The notes: generated by a model not told the origin, from the letters alone. DNA of 64,000 bases from Azospirillum sp. TSA2s (GCF_004923315.1 NZ_CP039650.1:992001-1056000), one strand, 5' to 3'; positions 49,326-60,863 are shown, counted from the first letter of the stretch. Numbers and translations: made by a program.

Positions 49326-49368
49326 GTGTGATCGGTTCAAGCGGAACCGCTTGAAGCGTGAATCACAC
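49326..49368. repeat. Nested inverted repeat upstream of DUF1178 gene
   Basis: The outer arms GTGTGAT (49326-49332) and ATCACAC (49362-49368) enclose a perfect 9-bp dyad, TTCAAGCGG (49336-49344) and CCGCTTGAA (49347-49355). It lies 24-66 bases upstream of the start codon of the DUF1178 gene. It could be an operator or part of a small mobile repeat. Confidence 0.7.
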
Positions 49369-49382
49369 GGAAAACGAAGACC

Positions 49383-49426
49383 TTAGAGTCTGTCTGGTGC
49401 TCCAATAAGCACCAGACAGACTCTAA
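49383..49426. repeat. Perfect 19-bp inverted repeat with 6-base loop
   Basis: TTAGAGTCTGTCTGGTGCT at 49383-49401 and its exact complement at 49408-49426, loop CCAATA. There is no T-run, and G+C content is lower than usual for terminators here. It lies in the divergent region between the DUF1178 gene and the methyltransferase gene at 49605. Confidence 0.85.
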
Positions 49427-49604
49427 CCCGCAGCAGGAAAATCAGGCCCGGGCACGCCGATCCGGGTTGCGGCGCGACTCGGGAAGCGCCCTAATTCAGC
49501 ACGGCCGGGCCGCGCCGTCAAACACCGGACGGTCCGGTCGCGCGTACCTCCTGTGATATCGTTCCCGCGGCCATCGAAAAAAGTCTGGATAAGGAAAATC
49601 CGCC

Positions 49605-50165
49605 ATGCCGACACCGCATCCGCTGTCGCCGCCCTCCGCCTGGGTGGAGCGATTCGCTTCGCTGGTGCGCGCGGGCGGCCCGGTGCTCGACCTCGCCTGC
49701 GGCGGCGGGCGGCATCTGCGGCTGTTCCAGCGACGCGGCCATCCGGTGGTCGGGCTGGACCGCGACCTCGGCGGCGTCACCGACCTGGAGGGCACCGCGG
49801 GCGTCACCCTGGTCCAAGCTGACTTGGAAACCGGCGATTCGGCAGGCCGCCTCGGCCCCCTGCCCGCCGACGCCCGCTTCGCCGGGATCGTCGTCACCAA
49901 CTACCTGCACCGCCCGCTCCTCCCCGCCCTGCTGGCGGCGCTGGAGCCGGGCGGCCTGCTGATCTACGAGACCTTCGCCGACGGCAACGCCCGCTTCGGC
50001 CGCCCCTCCTCCCCCGACTTCCTGCTGCGCCGGGGCGAGTTGCTGGAGGCCGTGCGCGGCACGCTTCAGGTGGTGGCCTTCGAACAGGGGGAGGTGTCGG
50101 CGCCCAAGCCCGCGGTGGTGCAGCGGATCTGCGCCGTCGCCGGGGACGATCCGCTGCCACTCTGA
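49605..50165 (+). CDS. Class I SAM-dependent methyltransferase
   Basis: 186 residues. Motif I GGPVLDLACGGGRHLRLFQR near residues 24-43 and GLDRDLGGV as motif II; FAGIVVTNYLHRPLLPALLA and LLIYETFADGNARFG follow, typical of small TehB-like or ubiE-like methyltransferases. No extra domain. Substrate unknown. It is tail to tail with the TrmH-like gene (7-base gap). Its promoter region shares the inverted repeats with the DUF1178 gene. Confidence 0.82.
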   Translation: MPTPHPLSPPSAWVERFASLVRAGGPVLDLACGGGRHLRLFQRRGHPVVGLDRDLGGVTDLEGTAGVTLVQADLETGDSAGRLGPLPADARFAGIVVTNYLHRPLLPALLAALEPGGLLIYETFADGNARFGRPSSPDFLLRRGELLEAVRGTLQVVAFEQGEVSAPKPAVVQRICAVAGDDPLPL

Positions 50166-50172
50166 GTCATCC

Positions 50173-50757
50173 TTACTCGTCGCCGTCGCTCTCCGCCGGC
50201 TTCTGCTCCCCACGGATGCGGCGGCGGCGGTCGGCATTGCGCATGATCTGGCGGCCGTGGCGGTGCTGGGCCGGCGCCTCCAGCGGGCCGCCGGGACGAA
50301 CCGGGCGCTCGGCGAAGCGGCCAAGCGAGATCATGCGGTCATACATCACCAGCGCCCCGGCGACGCCGACATTGATGCAGAAGGACATCGGGATCTTCAC
50401 CACATGGTCGCAGCGCGCCAGCAGGGCGGGCGACAGGCTGTCGCGTTCCGGCCCCAGCACATAGGCGGCGCGCGACGGGTGACGGAAGCTTGGCAGTTCC
50501 ACCGCGTCGTCGGTCAGTTCCACCCCGACCAGCATGCAGTCCCTGGGCAGGGTGAAGTCGGCGACCCGCTCATGGATGTAGAGCGGCAGGTGCAGCGTGG
50601 CGCCCGAGGTGTCGACCAGCTTCGTCTCCCGCAGATCCGGTTCCGGATCGATGGCGAAGAAGAAGGAGGCGCCGAAGGCATGGGCGGTGCGCATCAGGTT
50701 GCCGACGTTGCCCGGCTTGCTGATCCGCTCGACCCCAATTCCGAAATAACCACGCAT
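50173..50757 (-). CDS. SpoU/TrmH family RNA methyltransferase
   Basis: 194 residues; ATG 50757 (MRGYFGIGVERISKPGNVGN) is chosen, and 50772 would add five residues. The SPOUT knot fold is shown by GNVGNLMRTAHAFGASFFFA (motif 1), AYVLGPERDSLSPALLARC (motif 2) and VKIPMSFCINVGVAGALVMY (motif 3, with N and S/C in the SAM-binding loop). The C-terminal 40 residues are a basic tail. It methylates a ribose 2'-OH of tRNA or rRNA; the target is unknown. It is divergent from the asparaginase gene. Confidence 0.88.
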   Translation of the reverse strand: MRGYFGIGVERISKPGNVGNLMRTAHAFGASFFFAIDPEPDLRETKLVDTSGATLHLPLYIHERVADFTLPRDCMLVGVELTDDAVELPSFRHPSRAAYVLGPERDSLSPALLARCDHVVKIPMSFCINVGVAGALVMYDRMISLGRFAERPVRPGGPLEAPAQHRHGRQIMRNADRRRRIRGEQKPAESDGDE

Positions 50758-50836
50758 GAAGAACCCGCACATTCCGAGGTAAGGATAACAGGGCGGGAGC
50801 TTGCCGCCGCCGGCCGCCCGAGGCAAGCTTGCCGGC

Positions 50837-51955
50837 ATGAGCCACGATCATACTCCCGACCATTCCTGCTGCGGTGGGGATCACCACCACGGCCATTCCC
50901 ACCATCATGGCGAGAGCGCCGAAGGCCGCGCCGACCTTTCCGGCCCGGCGGAAAGCCCGATCACCGTCGAGGTGACGCGCGGCAGCCTGGTGGAGTCGGT
51001 CCACCGCGCCCGCGCCTGCATCGTCGATGCCGGCGGCCATGTGCTGGCGCGCTGGGGCGACATCGACGCGCCGGTCTACCCGCGCTCCGCCATCAAGTCG
51101 CTGCAGGCGATCCCGCTGGTGGAAAGCGGCGCGCTCGACGCCTTCGGGCTGGGGGACGAGGAACTGGCGCTCGCCTGCTCCTCCCACAATGGCGAGGCGC
51201 GGCACACGGAGCTGGTGCGGTCCTGGGCCGAACGGGTCGGGCTGACGCTCGACGATTACGAATGCGGCGCGCAGATCCCCTACGATGCCGCCACCGCCGA
51301 GGATCTGATCCGCCGCGGCGAGGCGCCGACCGCCTTCCACAACAACTGCTCCGGCAAGCACAGCGGTTTCCTGACCACGGCGAAGCACAAGGGCGAACGG
51401 CTGAAGGGCTATGTCCGCTATGAACACCCGGTGCAGCAGCGCATCCTCGGCGTGATGGAACAGATGACCGGCCAGGACCTGTTCGGCGCGCCCTGGGGCG
51501 TCGACGGCTGTTCCATCCCCACCATCGGCATTCCGTTGGGCGCCATCGCCTATGCCATGGCCCGCATCGCCGACCCGGTCGACCTGCCCGACGCGCGGGC
51601 CGAGGCCGTCACCCGCATCTCCGCCGCCTGGGGCAAGCACCCCTTCCTGATCGGCGGCACCGGCACCTTCGACACCGCGCTGATGGAGGCGGCCGGCGGC
51701 GCCGTGCTGGTCAAGGGCGGGGCCGAGGGTGTCGGCTGCGCCGTGATTCCGGAGCAGGGCATCGGCATCGCCCTGAAGATCGAGGATGGCGCCGCCCGCG
51801 CCCGCGAGGTGGCGCTGGCCGCGCTGATCCGCTCGACCCGGGCGCTGACCGACGCCCAATGGGCGCGTGTGCCGCAGCTGCTGACCACCCCGCTGCTGAA
51901 CCGCGCCGGCACGCGGGTGGGTGAGGTACGTACGGCGACGGGCTGGCCGGGCTGA
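50837..51955 (+). CDS. Rhizobial-type L-asparaginase with His/Cys-rich N-terminus
   Basis: 372 residues. Residues 1-28 are rich in His, with a Cys pair (HSCCGGDHHHGHSHHHG), a likely metal-binding extension. The rest is the asparaginase II family of the Rhizobium etli type: RSAIKSLQAIPL and CSSHNGEARH, with AFHNNCSGKHSGFLTTAKH and WGVDGCSIPTI carrying the Cys and Lys residues known to bind zinc in that class. GGTGTFDTALMEA follows near the C-terminus. It hydrolyses asparagine to aspartate and ammonia in the cytosol. The extended N-terminus is unusual and may carry metal to the zinc site (inference). Confidence 0.88.
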   Translation: MSHDHTPDHSCCGGDHHHGHSHHHGESAEGRADLSGPAESPITVEVTRGSLVESVHRARACIVDAGGHVLARWGDIDAPVYPRSAIKSLQAIPLVESGALDAFGLGDEELALACSSHNGEARHTELVRSWAERVGLTLDDYECGAQIPYDAATAEDLIRRGEAPTAFHNNCSGKHSGFLTTAKHKGERLKGYVRYEHPVQQRILGVMEQMTGQDLFGAPWGVDGCSIPTIGIPLGAIAYAMARIADPVDLPDARAEAVTRISAAWGKHPFLIGGTGTFDTALMEAAGGAVLVKGGAEGVGCAVIPEQGIGIALKIEDGAARAREVALAALIRSTRALTDAQWARVPQLLTTPLLNRAGTRVGEVRTATGWPG

Positions 51956-52042
51956 GGCGCAAGGATCGCCACCGAACGGGTGCCGCAACGGCAGGCGCGG
52001 TGCTATGGTCGCCGCGCCCATTTCCCCCGTTGAGCGGTTCCC

Positions 52043-53281
52043 ATGAGCATCGACGACCTGCGCGCCCAGTACGAAGCCTATCCCTATCCGGCGCGCAATC
52101 CGGCCGACGAGGCCGAACGGCTGGTCACCGGCTCGCCCAGCCATCTGGACGAGCTGGTCCAGCACGTCTTCGGCGGCCGGATCGATCATTCCAAGCCGTT
52201 GCGCGTGCTGGTGGCCGGCGGCGGCACGGGGGACGGCACCATCATGCTGGCGCAGCAGATGGCCGACGCCGGTAATCCCGGCCGCATCACCTACATCGAC
52301 CTGTCAGACGCCAGCCGCGCCATCGCCGAGGCGCGGGCCAAGGCGCGCGGCCTGACCAACATCGACTTCCGCCGCGGGTCGCTGCTTGAACTGGATGGGC
52401 TCGTTTCGGAAGCCGGGCCGTTCGACTACATCGACTGCTGCGGCGTGCTGCACCATCTGGACGACCCGTCGGCCGGCCTGCGCTCGCTGGCCGGGGCGCT
52501 GGCGCCCGGCGGCGGCATCGGCATCATGGTCTACGCCCCCTATGGCCGCACCGGCGTCTATCCGATGCAGGAGGCTCTGCGCGGCATGACCGAAGGGCTG
52601 TCGCCGGCCGAGAAGGTGGCGCTGGCCCGCCGGTTGATCCAGGCGCTGCCGCCGACCAACTGGCTGCTGAACAACCCGCACATCAGCGACCATCGGCTGG
52701 CCGACGCCAACCTCTACGACCTGCTGCTGCACAGTTGCGACCGTCCCTACAGCGTGCCTCAGCTGGCGGAATTGGCGGATAGCGCCGGCCTCGCCATCGC
52801 GACGCTGATCGACCCATTGCGCTACGAGCCGTCACTGTGGATCAAGGACGCCCGCGTTCTGAAGCAACTGGCGGGGCTCAGCATGCTGGAGCGCGCCGCC
52901 TGGACCGAGCGGATCACCGGCGCCTTCACCAAGCACATCGCGTATCTGCTGCGCCCCAGCGATCTGGAGGCCGCCCGCATCCAACCGGACAATCCCGACG
53001 TGGTTCCGGTCCTGCGCGACATCGACGGCAAGACCGTGGCGAAGGCGGTGCCGCCCGGCGGCAGCCTGGAGTTCGACCTGATGGGCAGCGTTGTGGCGCT
53101 CCCCCTGCCCCGGCTGGCCGGCCCGATCCTGTTGCAGATCGACGGCAAGACCAGCCTGGGCGCCCTGCACGCCGCCATCGAGCCGACGACGAAGGTGACC
53201 TGGGAGCAGTTCCTCACCCAGTTCCGCCAGCTGTTCGATGCGCTGGGCGGCCTGGGCAAGATGCATCTGCGGCGGGGATAG
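52043..53281 (+). CDS. Class I SAM methyltransferase with C-terminal extension
   Basis: 412 residues. N-terminal YEAYPYPARNP is a typical lead-in of this methyltransferase group. Motif I is VLVAGGGTGDGTIMLAQQMA near 55-75, the acidic motif II is ITYIDLS, and CCGVLHHLDDPSAGLRSLAG and ALAPGGGIGIMVYAPYG match Methyltransf_11-type enzymes. The about 180-residue C-terminal region (RPYSVPQLAELADSAGL onward) is a separate helical domain ending in VTWEQFLTQFRQLFDALGG. It may methylate a small molecule or protein; the substrate is unknown. It is convergent with the class III aminotransferase. Confidence 0.8.
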   Translation: MSIDDLRAQYEAYPYPARNPADEAERLVTGSPSHLDELVQHVFGGRIDHSKPLRVLVAGGGTGDGTIMLAQQMADAGNPGRITYIDLSDASRAIAEARAKARGLTNIDFRRGSLLELDGLVSEAGPFDYIDCCGVLHHLDDPSAGLRSLAGALAPGGGIGIMVYAPYGRTGVYPMQEALRGMTEGLSPAEKVALARRLIQALPPTNWLLNNPHISDHRLADANLYDLLLHSCDRPYSVPQLAELADSAGLAIATLIDPLRYEPSLWIKDARVLKQLAGLSMLERAAWTERITGAFTKHIAYLLRPSDLEAARIQPDNPDVVPVLRDIDGKTVAKAVPPGGSLEFDLMGSVVALPLPRLAGPILLQIDGKTSLGALHAAIEPTTKVTWEQFLTQFRQLFDALGGLGKMHLRRG

Positions 53282-53308
53282 GGCGCAAGCCCCACCCCCG
53301 GCCAACTC

Positions 53309-54691
53309 TTACCCCCGCAGGACCGGCACCGCGGCGTCGAGCGCCTTGGTCAGGCGGTCGAAGGTCTCGTGGATCTCCGCCTCCGAGATCACCAGCGGCG
53401 GACAGAGCGCGATGGAATCACCCATGGCGCGGACAATCAGGCCGTTGTCCTGGGCCAGACCGTTGACCAGCGCGCCGGCGCGGCCGGGCAGGTCGAACGG
53501 GGCCTTGGTCGCCTTGTCGGCCACCAGTTCCAGCGCGCCGATCAGGCCGATGCCGCGCGCCTCGCCGACCAGCGGATGCCCGGCCAGCGCCTTCAGCCGC
53601 GACTGGAAGGCCGGGGCGACCGAGCGGACATGGCCGACGATGTCGCGTTCCTCGTAGATGTTCAGCGTCTCCAGCGCCACCGCCGCCGCCACCGGATGGG
53701 CGGAGTAGGTGTAGCCGTGGCCGAAGGTGCCGATCTTCCGGCTCTCGTCGACGCAGGCGCGATAGATCGCGTCGGTCACCATGACGGCGGAGATCGGCAG
53801 ATAGCCGGACGACAGCTGCTTGGCGCAGGTCAGGATGTCCGGCTGCATGCCCACGGTCTGGCTGCCCCAGAAATTGCCGGTGCGGCCGAATCCGCAGATC
53901 ACCTCGTCGGCGACCAGCAGGATGTCGTATTTCTTCAACACCGGCTGGATCTTGGCGAAGTAGGTCGCGGGCGGCACCACGACGCCGCCGGCGCCCATGA
54001 CCGGCTCGGCGAACATGGCGGCGACGGTGTCCGGCCCCTCGGCCAGGATCAGCGCCTCCAGCTGTTCGGCGAGACGGGTGGCGAAGGCCTCCTCGCTCTC
54101 GCCCTCAAGCGCGTTGCGGTAATGGTGCGGGCAGTCGCCGTGGATGATGCGGGCGATCGGCAGGTCGAAGTCGCGGTGGTTGTTGGGCAGCCCGGTCAGG
54201 CTGGCGGTCGCCACCGTCACGCCGTGATAGGCGCGCTGGCGCGAGAGGATCTTCTTCTTCTCCGGCCGGCCGAGCGCGTTGTTGTAGTACCAGATCAGCT
54301 TGATCGCAGTGTCGTTGGCTTCCGAGCCTGAATTGGCGAAGAAGACCTTCGACATCGGCACCGGCGCCAGCCCGATCAGCTTTTCCGCCAGATCGATGCC
54401 GGGTTCGTGCGACTTGTGACCGAAGATGTGATAGGTGGACAGCTGCCGCATCTGCTTGGTCGCCGCCTGGACCAGCCGCTCCTCACCCCAGCCGAGCGAG
54501 ACGCACCACAGGCTGGCCATCCCCTCGATGTAATCCCGGCCGCCGTCGTCGAAGACGCGGATGCCTTCGCCGCGCTCGATGATCATCGGCCCCTGCGTCT
54601 CGTGGGCATCCAGGTTGGTGTAGGGATGGAGGACGAAGGCCTTGTCGCGGCTGGCGGCGGAATTGCCGGCGGTGCTGACGGGAGCGGTCAT
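53309..54691 (-). CDS. Class III omega-aminotransferase
   Basis: 460 residues. A PLP fold type I class III enzyme: YIEGMASLWCVSLGWGEERL near the N-terminus, FANSGSEANDTAIKLIWYYN binding the cofactor phosphate, the YHGVTVATASLTGLP region, LLVADEVICGFGRTGNFWGS (Asp that contacts PLP nitrogen), and the Schiff-base Lys in ILTCAKQLSSGYLPISAVMV. These enzymes transaminate omega-amino acids, polyamines, taurine-like compounds or pyruvate-coupled amines. No pathway genes are adjacent. A long dyad at 54746-54788, 55 bases before the start, may be its operator. Confidence 0.92.
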   Translation of the reverse strand: MTAPVSTAGNSAASRDKAFVLHPYTNLDAHETQGPMIIERGEGIRVFDDGGRDYIEGMASLWCVSLGWGEERLVQAATKQMRQLSTYHIFGHKSHEPGIDLAEKLIGLAPVPMSKVFFANSGSEANDTAIKLIWYYNNALGRPEKKKILSRQRAYHGVTVATASLTGLPNNHRDFDLPIARIIHGDCPHHYRNALEGESEEAFATRLAEQLEALILAEGPDTVAAMFAEPVMGAGGVVVPPATYFAKIQPVLKKYDILLVADEVICGFGRTGNFWGSQTVGMQPDILTCAKQLSSGYLPISAVMVTDAIYRACVDESRKIGTFGHGYTYSAHPVAAAVALETLNIYEERDIVGHVRSVAPAFQSRLKALAGHPLVGEARGIGLIGALELVADKATKAPFDLPGRAGALVNGLAQDNGLIVRAMGDSIALCPPLVISEAEIHETFDRLTKALDAAVPVLRG

Positions 54692-54745
54692 GGAACGGGG
54701 CTTCCTGTTCGGGCGTTCGGGTGCGTTGCCCCGCCGTCCGCGAGG

Positions 54746-54788
54746 GATCGGCGGAAACTGTTCGATATGTTAAACAGTTCCGCCGATC
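54746..54788. promoter_or_regulatory. Long dyad upstream of the class III aminotransferase
   Basis: GATCGGCGGAAACTGTT (54746-54762) and AACAGTTCCGCCGATC (54773-54788) form a near-perfect stem, with one unpaired A and a 10-base loop. There is no T-run, so an operator is more likely than a terminator. It lies between the aminotransferase start and the clpB stop. Confidence 0.5.
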
Positions 54789-54856
54789 ATACGCACAGTT
54801 CAGCCACCCGACAAAGCTGCATCGCACTCATCGGTGCAATGCGGCCGGCACAGATG

Positions 54857-57460
<2,604 letters not shown>

Positions 57461-57770
57461 GATGCTCCCCTTCTCCTGTCGACCGTCCGCGAGGCAGCCC
57501 GGCCAACTCGATCCCCCTGCTCGATCCACGCAACTGTGCGATCCGCAAGGATGCTGCCGAAGATGTAGGCAGGGCAGAAAGCCATGCAAGACCATCGGCG
57601 CAGAAAGGGTATCGTTGGAGAAACGCTGCCACGGCCCTCTCCGCCGGACCGCCTAGGACCGGGGAAAAGGGGTAGCACCCGCCCCGCCGATTGCCCCCCT
57701 ACACGGCAGGCGCCCGGCCCGGCTAGACTTCCGTCCGCCCGCCGTCCACGGGTCCTTCCGGATTTCCATC

Positions 57771-58343
57771 ATGACCGATTTGGCCGCCTCCAGCACCAGC
57801 ACGCGCACCACCGCCCCCACCACCAAACCTTCGCCGGTTCCCGCCCACCACGCCATGCCACGGACCATGACGGCCCGACTGCTTCGTCTCGCGTGGACCC
57901 TGCGCGGGGTCTGGCACCAGATCGCCCGGCCGCTGACCATGGGGGTGCGGGCGATCATCATCGACGAGTCGGACCCGGAGGGCAGGCGCGTTCTGCTGAT
58001 CCGGCACAGCTATGTCGATGGCTGGCATCTGCCGGGCGGCGGCGTCGGACGCGGGGAGACGCTGGCCGACGCCATGCAGCGCGAGGTGCGGGAAGAGGTC
58101 GGGCTGATCGCCGACCGTCCCGCTCAGCCTTTCGGCATCTACGCCCGCTTCCGCAACGGCGCGAGCGACCATGTGGCGGTTTATGTCGTGCAGGGCTGGA
58201 GCGGCAGCCCGAAGGCGGACGGGGTGGAGATCGTGGAAGCCCGATTCTTCCCACTCGATCAGCTGCCGGCAGGGCTGTCGCCGGCCACCGGACGGCGGCT
58301 GGAGGAATTTCTGGGGCACCGCCCGGTCGCCGAACGCTGGTAA
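57771..58343 (+). CDS. Nudix hydrolase
   Basis: 190 residues. A Ser/Thr/Pro-rich N-terminal 30 residues and a short hydrophobic helix are followed by the Nudix domain. The Nudix box GGGVGRGETLADAMQREVRE continues as EVGL and has the G-5x-E-7x-REUXEE spacing and all metal-binding Glu. Preceding WHLP and later ARFRNGASDHVAVYVV agree. It hydrolyses nucleoside diphosphate-linked compounds in the cytosol; the substrate is unknown. It is divergent from clpB. Confidence 0.88.
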   Translation: MTDLAASSTSTRTTAPTTKPSPVPAHHAMPRTMTARLLRLAWTLRGVWHQIARPLTMGVRAIIIDESDPEGRRVLLIRHSYVDGWHLPGGGVGRGETLADAMQREVREEVGLIADRPAQPFGIYARFRNGASDHVAVYVVQGWSGSPKADGVEIVEARFFPLDQLPAGLSPATGRRLEEFLGHRPVAERW

Positions 58344-58470
58344 CGGCACCAGATTAGGGGTGGAGCGGGCGGTTCGGGCGATTCCAACGGCCTTTACCCC
58401 AGCCGAAGCGTGAGATACAGGCACAGCATCGGTTGACAGGGATGCTCCAGCCCTTTCATTGTGCAGTGCA

Positions 58471-59235
58471 ATGAACGCCACACTGACCGCCATCCGCCGC
58501 TATCCCGTCAAGGGCATGAGCGGCCAGGACCTTCCCGCCACCGACCTGACCGCCGGCCAGGCGATTCCGCTCGACCGCCGTTACGGCCTGCTGCACGGCC
58601 CGGCGGCGCTGGATACCGAGACGGAGGGCTGGCGCCTGCCGTCGGACTTCTTCACGCTGGACCGCACCGAAAAGCTGGCGGCGCTGCAGACCGAATTCGA
58701 CGAGGCGACGCGGGCGCTGATCATCCGCCGCGGCGGACGACAGGTGTCGCGCGGCCGGTTGGACCAGCCGATGGGCCGCACGCTGCTGGAACAGTTCTTC
58801 GCCGCCTATCTGGCCGGGATCGTCCCCGGCATGCCCCGACTGATCGAGGCGCGGCACGGCGCCTTCGGCAACAGCGAAGAACCGTCGGTCACGCTGCTGA
58901 ACCTCGCCAGCCTGCACGATCTGGAAGAGCGGATCGCCAAGCAGCCGGTCGATCCCCGGCGCCTGCGGGCCAACCTGCTGGTGGACGGCATCGATCCCTG
59001 GGCGGAACGCGGCTGGATCGGCCGGACCCTGACCGTGGGTGCCGCGACGCTGGAGGTGGTGGAGGCGCTGGACTGCACGCCCGGCAACGACGTTAACCCG
59101 GACACCGGCGTCGCCGACCTGAGCCTGCCGAACATCATGGAGCGCGGCTATGGCCACAGCCAAATCCTGCTGCGTGCCCGGGTGACAGGCGACGGCCGGA
59201 TCGCGGTGGGCGACCCGGTCACGCCGGCCGAATAA
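58471..59235 (+). CDS. MOSC domain protein
   Basis: 254 residues; the ATG gives MNATLTAIRRYPVKGMSGQD, the MOSC N-terminal beta-barrel signature (YPVKGxxG). The second half has VTLLNLASLHDLEERI, RRLRANLLVDGIDPWAERGW and ALDCTPGNDVNPDTGVADLS, the Cys that presents sulfur or binds the molybdenum cofactor in MOSC domains. MOSC proteins handle activated sulfur or reduce N-hydroxylated substrates with Mo cofactor. No Mo-enzyme gene is adjacent. It is followed by the DUF4167 gene on the other strand. Confidence 0.88.
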   Translation: MNATLTAIRRYPVKGMSGQDLPATDLTAGQAIPLDRRYGLLHGPAALDTETEGWRLPSDFFTLDRTEKLAALQTEFDEATRALIIRRGGRQVSRGRLDQPMGRTLLEQFFAAYLAGIVPGMPRLIEARHGAFGNSEEPSVTLLNLASLHDLEERIAKQPVDPRRLRANLLVDGIDPWAERGWIGRTLTVGAATLEVVEALDCTPGNDVNPDTGVADLSLPNIMERGYGHSQILLRARVTGDGRIAVGDPVTPAE

Positions 59236-59261
59236 GCGTCACGGCTGGTAAGCGTCACGTC

Positions 59262-59699
59262 TCAGGCGTTGACGGCCGCCCGTTCCTCGCCGTCGGTCTC
59301 GTCCTCGGCGCCCTGGTCGTCGTCATCGCCGGCATGCGAGGCGCTCTGCGACTGATGACCATGCCCGTTGCCGGGCTGGCCGCCGCGCTGGCGGTTTTCC
59401 GATTCCTGGATCTGGTTGATGATGCGGAGATAGTGCTCCGCATGCTGCAGGTAGTTTTCCGCCTGCACGCGGTCGCCGGACGACATCGCGTCGCGGGCCA
59501 GCGCCTGATATTTTTCCTGCACCTGCCACGCATTGCCGCGGATGCGGACGTCGGGGCCGTTGCTGTCGAAGGTCTGATGACGCAGCGGAACGTTCTGGCG
59601 CCGGCCGGCACCGCCGCCCCCGCCACCACCACCGCCGCTGCCCCCGCCGCCGCTGTTGCCACGACCACGCGAACGCCTGGAGTTCGGTCCCTGTCTCAT
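59262..59699 (-). CDS. DUF4167 domain protein
   Basis: 145 residues. A basic Arg/Gly-rich N-terminus with a poly-Gly run (residues about 15-30) is followed by NVPLRHQTFDSNGPDVRIRG and a helical core NAWQVQEKYQALARDAMSSG that continues DRVQAENYLQHAEHYLRIIN, diagnostic of DUF4167. The C-terminus is acidic and disordered. RG-rich DUF4167 proteins occur next to prmC/prfA in alphaproteobacteria and may bind RNA (inference). Bases 59700-59982 between it and prmC hold no gene. Confidence 0.9.
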   Translation of the reverse strand: MRQGPNSRRSRGRGNSGGGGSGGGGGGGGGAGRRQNVPLRHQTFDSNGPDVRIRGNAWQVQEKYQALARDAMSSGDRVQAENYLQHAEHYLRIINQIQESENRQRGGQPGNGHGHQSQSASHAGDDDDQGAEDETDGEERAAVNA

Positions 59700-59982
59700 T
59701 CGGCTCTTAAGGCCCCATGCAAGAGAAGTGCAGTCCCCGGAACGCTCCGGCGGCCATCCGGCCTTCCGGCCCGGCCACCGAGCCCGCCATGGACGATTTC
59801 CATGGGTCGCTCACGGGGTTCAAACGACGCGTCCGCATCGCGTGCGGCAGGCCATGGCGGTCAGCGCTCGGCAGAAAACCATCCGAGATTCTTGCTCCGC
59901 AGGCCATAGGTTCGCGGTCGTGTACCGCACACTACCCGCCAAAGCCTGCCGATCCAACCGTTTTTTTGGATAAGCGGCCGCC

Positions 59983-60831
59983 TCACAGCCCCTTTCGTGC
60001 CCTGATGCAACGCTTTACCCCACCAAGGTCACACAAGATCGCGGTCTCGCCCAAGCCCTGCGCCTCGACCAGCGCCGCCACGTCCTCCGCCTGCCCCTGC
60101 CCGACCTCGAAGGCAGCCAGCCCCCCGGGGACCAGCAGGCGCGGCAGTTCGGCGGCTAGGATGCGGTAAGGCTCCAGCCCGTCCGGCCCGCCATCCAGCG
60201 CGCGAAGCGGGTCGTGCTCCCGCACCTCCGGCTCCAGCGCGGCGATGTCGGCGCTGGGGATGTAGGGCGGGTTGGACACCACGATATCGAAACGATCCGT
60301 GATGCCCTTGGCCCAATCGCCGGTCTGGAAACGGGCCCGATCCGCCAGCCCGTTGCGCTCCGCATTCCCGGCCGCCGCCTCCATCGCCAACGGGCTGAGA
60401 TCGACGCCGAGACCGGTGGCGTTCGGCAGTTCCGACAGCAGCGCCAGCAGGATGCAACCCGTTCCGGTTCCGAAATCGATCAGCTTTAGATTGGCCCTTC
60501 GGTCGGGGATGGCGGCGAGCACCGCCTCCACCACGGTCTCGGTGTCCGGCCTGGGTTCCAGCGTGTCGGGGTTGAGGGCGAGGTCGATGGTCCAGAACTC
60601 CCGGTGCCCCAGGATGCGCCCCACCGGCTCCCGCGCTGCACGACGCTCGACCAGCGCCAGGGCGCGGGCGGCATCGTTGTCGGGGATAGTCTGTTCCGCC
60701 TTCGTAACGAAGTCGGTTCGGGTAAGCGTCAGCGCATGTTCGAGCAGGTAGCGGGCGTCGAGTTCCGGCGTATCGACGCCAGCCTCGCGCAGCCGCGCCT
60801 CGGCCTGGGTACGCAGGGTGCGGAGGTTCAT
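59983..60831 (-). CDS. prmC: Release factor glutamine methyltransferase PrmC
   Basis: 282 residues. The N-terminal helical domain (RTQAEARLREAGVDTPELDA) binds release factor. The C-terminal Rossmann domain has KLIDFGTGTGCILLALLSEL (motif I) and the diagnostic NPPY tetrapeptide in DIVVSNPPYIPSADI. It methylates the Gln of the GGQ motif in PrfA and PrfB, needed for efficient termination. It normally sits directly behind prfA; here the two are separated by a 459-bp repeat-nuclease unit, though both are on the minus strand and may still be cotranscribed. Confidence 0.95.
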   Translation of the reverse strand: MNLRTLRTQAEARLREAGVDTPELDARYLLEHALTLTRTDFVTKAEQTIPDNDAARALALVERRAAREPVGRILGHREFWTIDLALNPDTLEPRPDTETVVEAVLAAIPDRRANLKLIDFGTGTGCILLALLSELPNATGLGVDLSPLAMEAAAGNAERNGLADRARFQTGDWAKGITDRFDIVVSNPPYIPSADIAALEPEVREHDPLRALDGGPDGLEPYRILAAELPRLLVPGGLAAFEVGQGQAEDVAALVEAQGLGETAILCDLGGVKRCIRARKGL

Positions 60832-60863
60832 GATTGTACTCCCCTCACCCGCGACAACTCATC

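Noticed and set aside
49383..49426. Intrinsic terminator
   Set aside because: It has a perfect stem but no T-run on either strand, and it sits between divergent genes, where no transcript should end.
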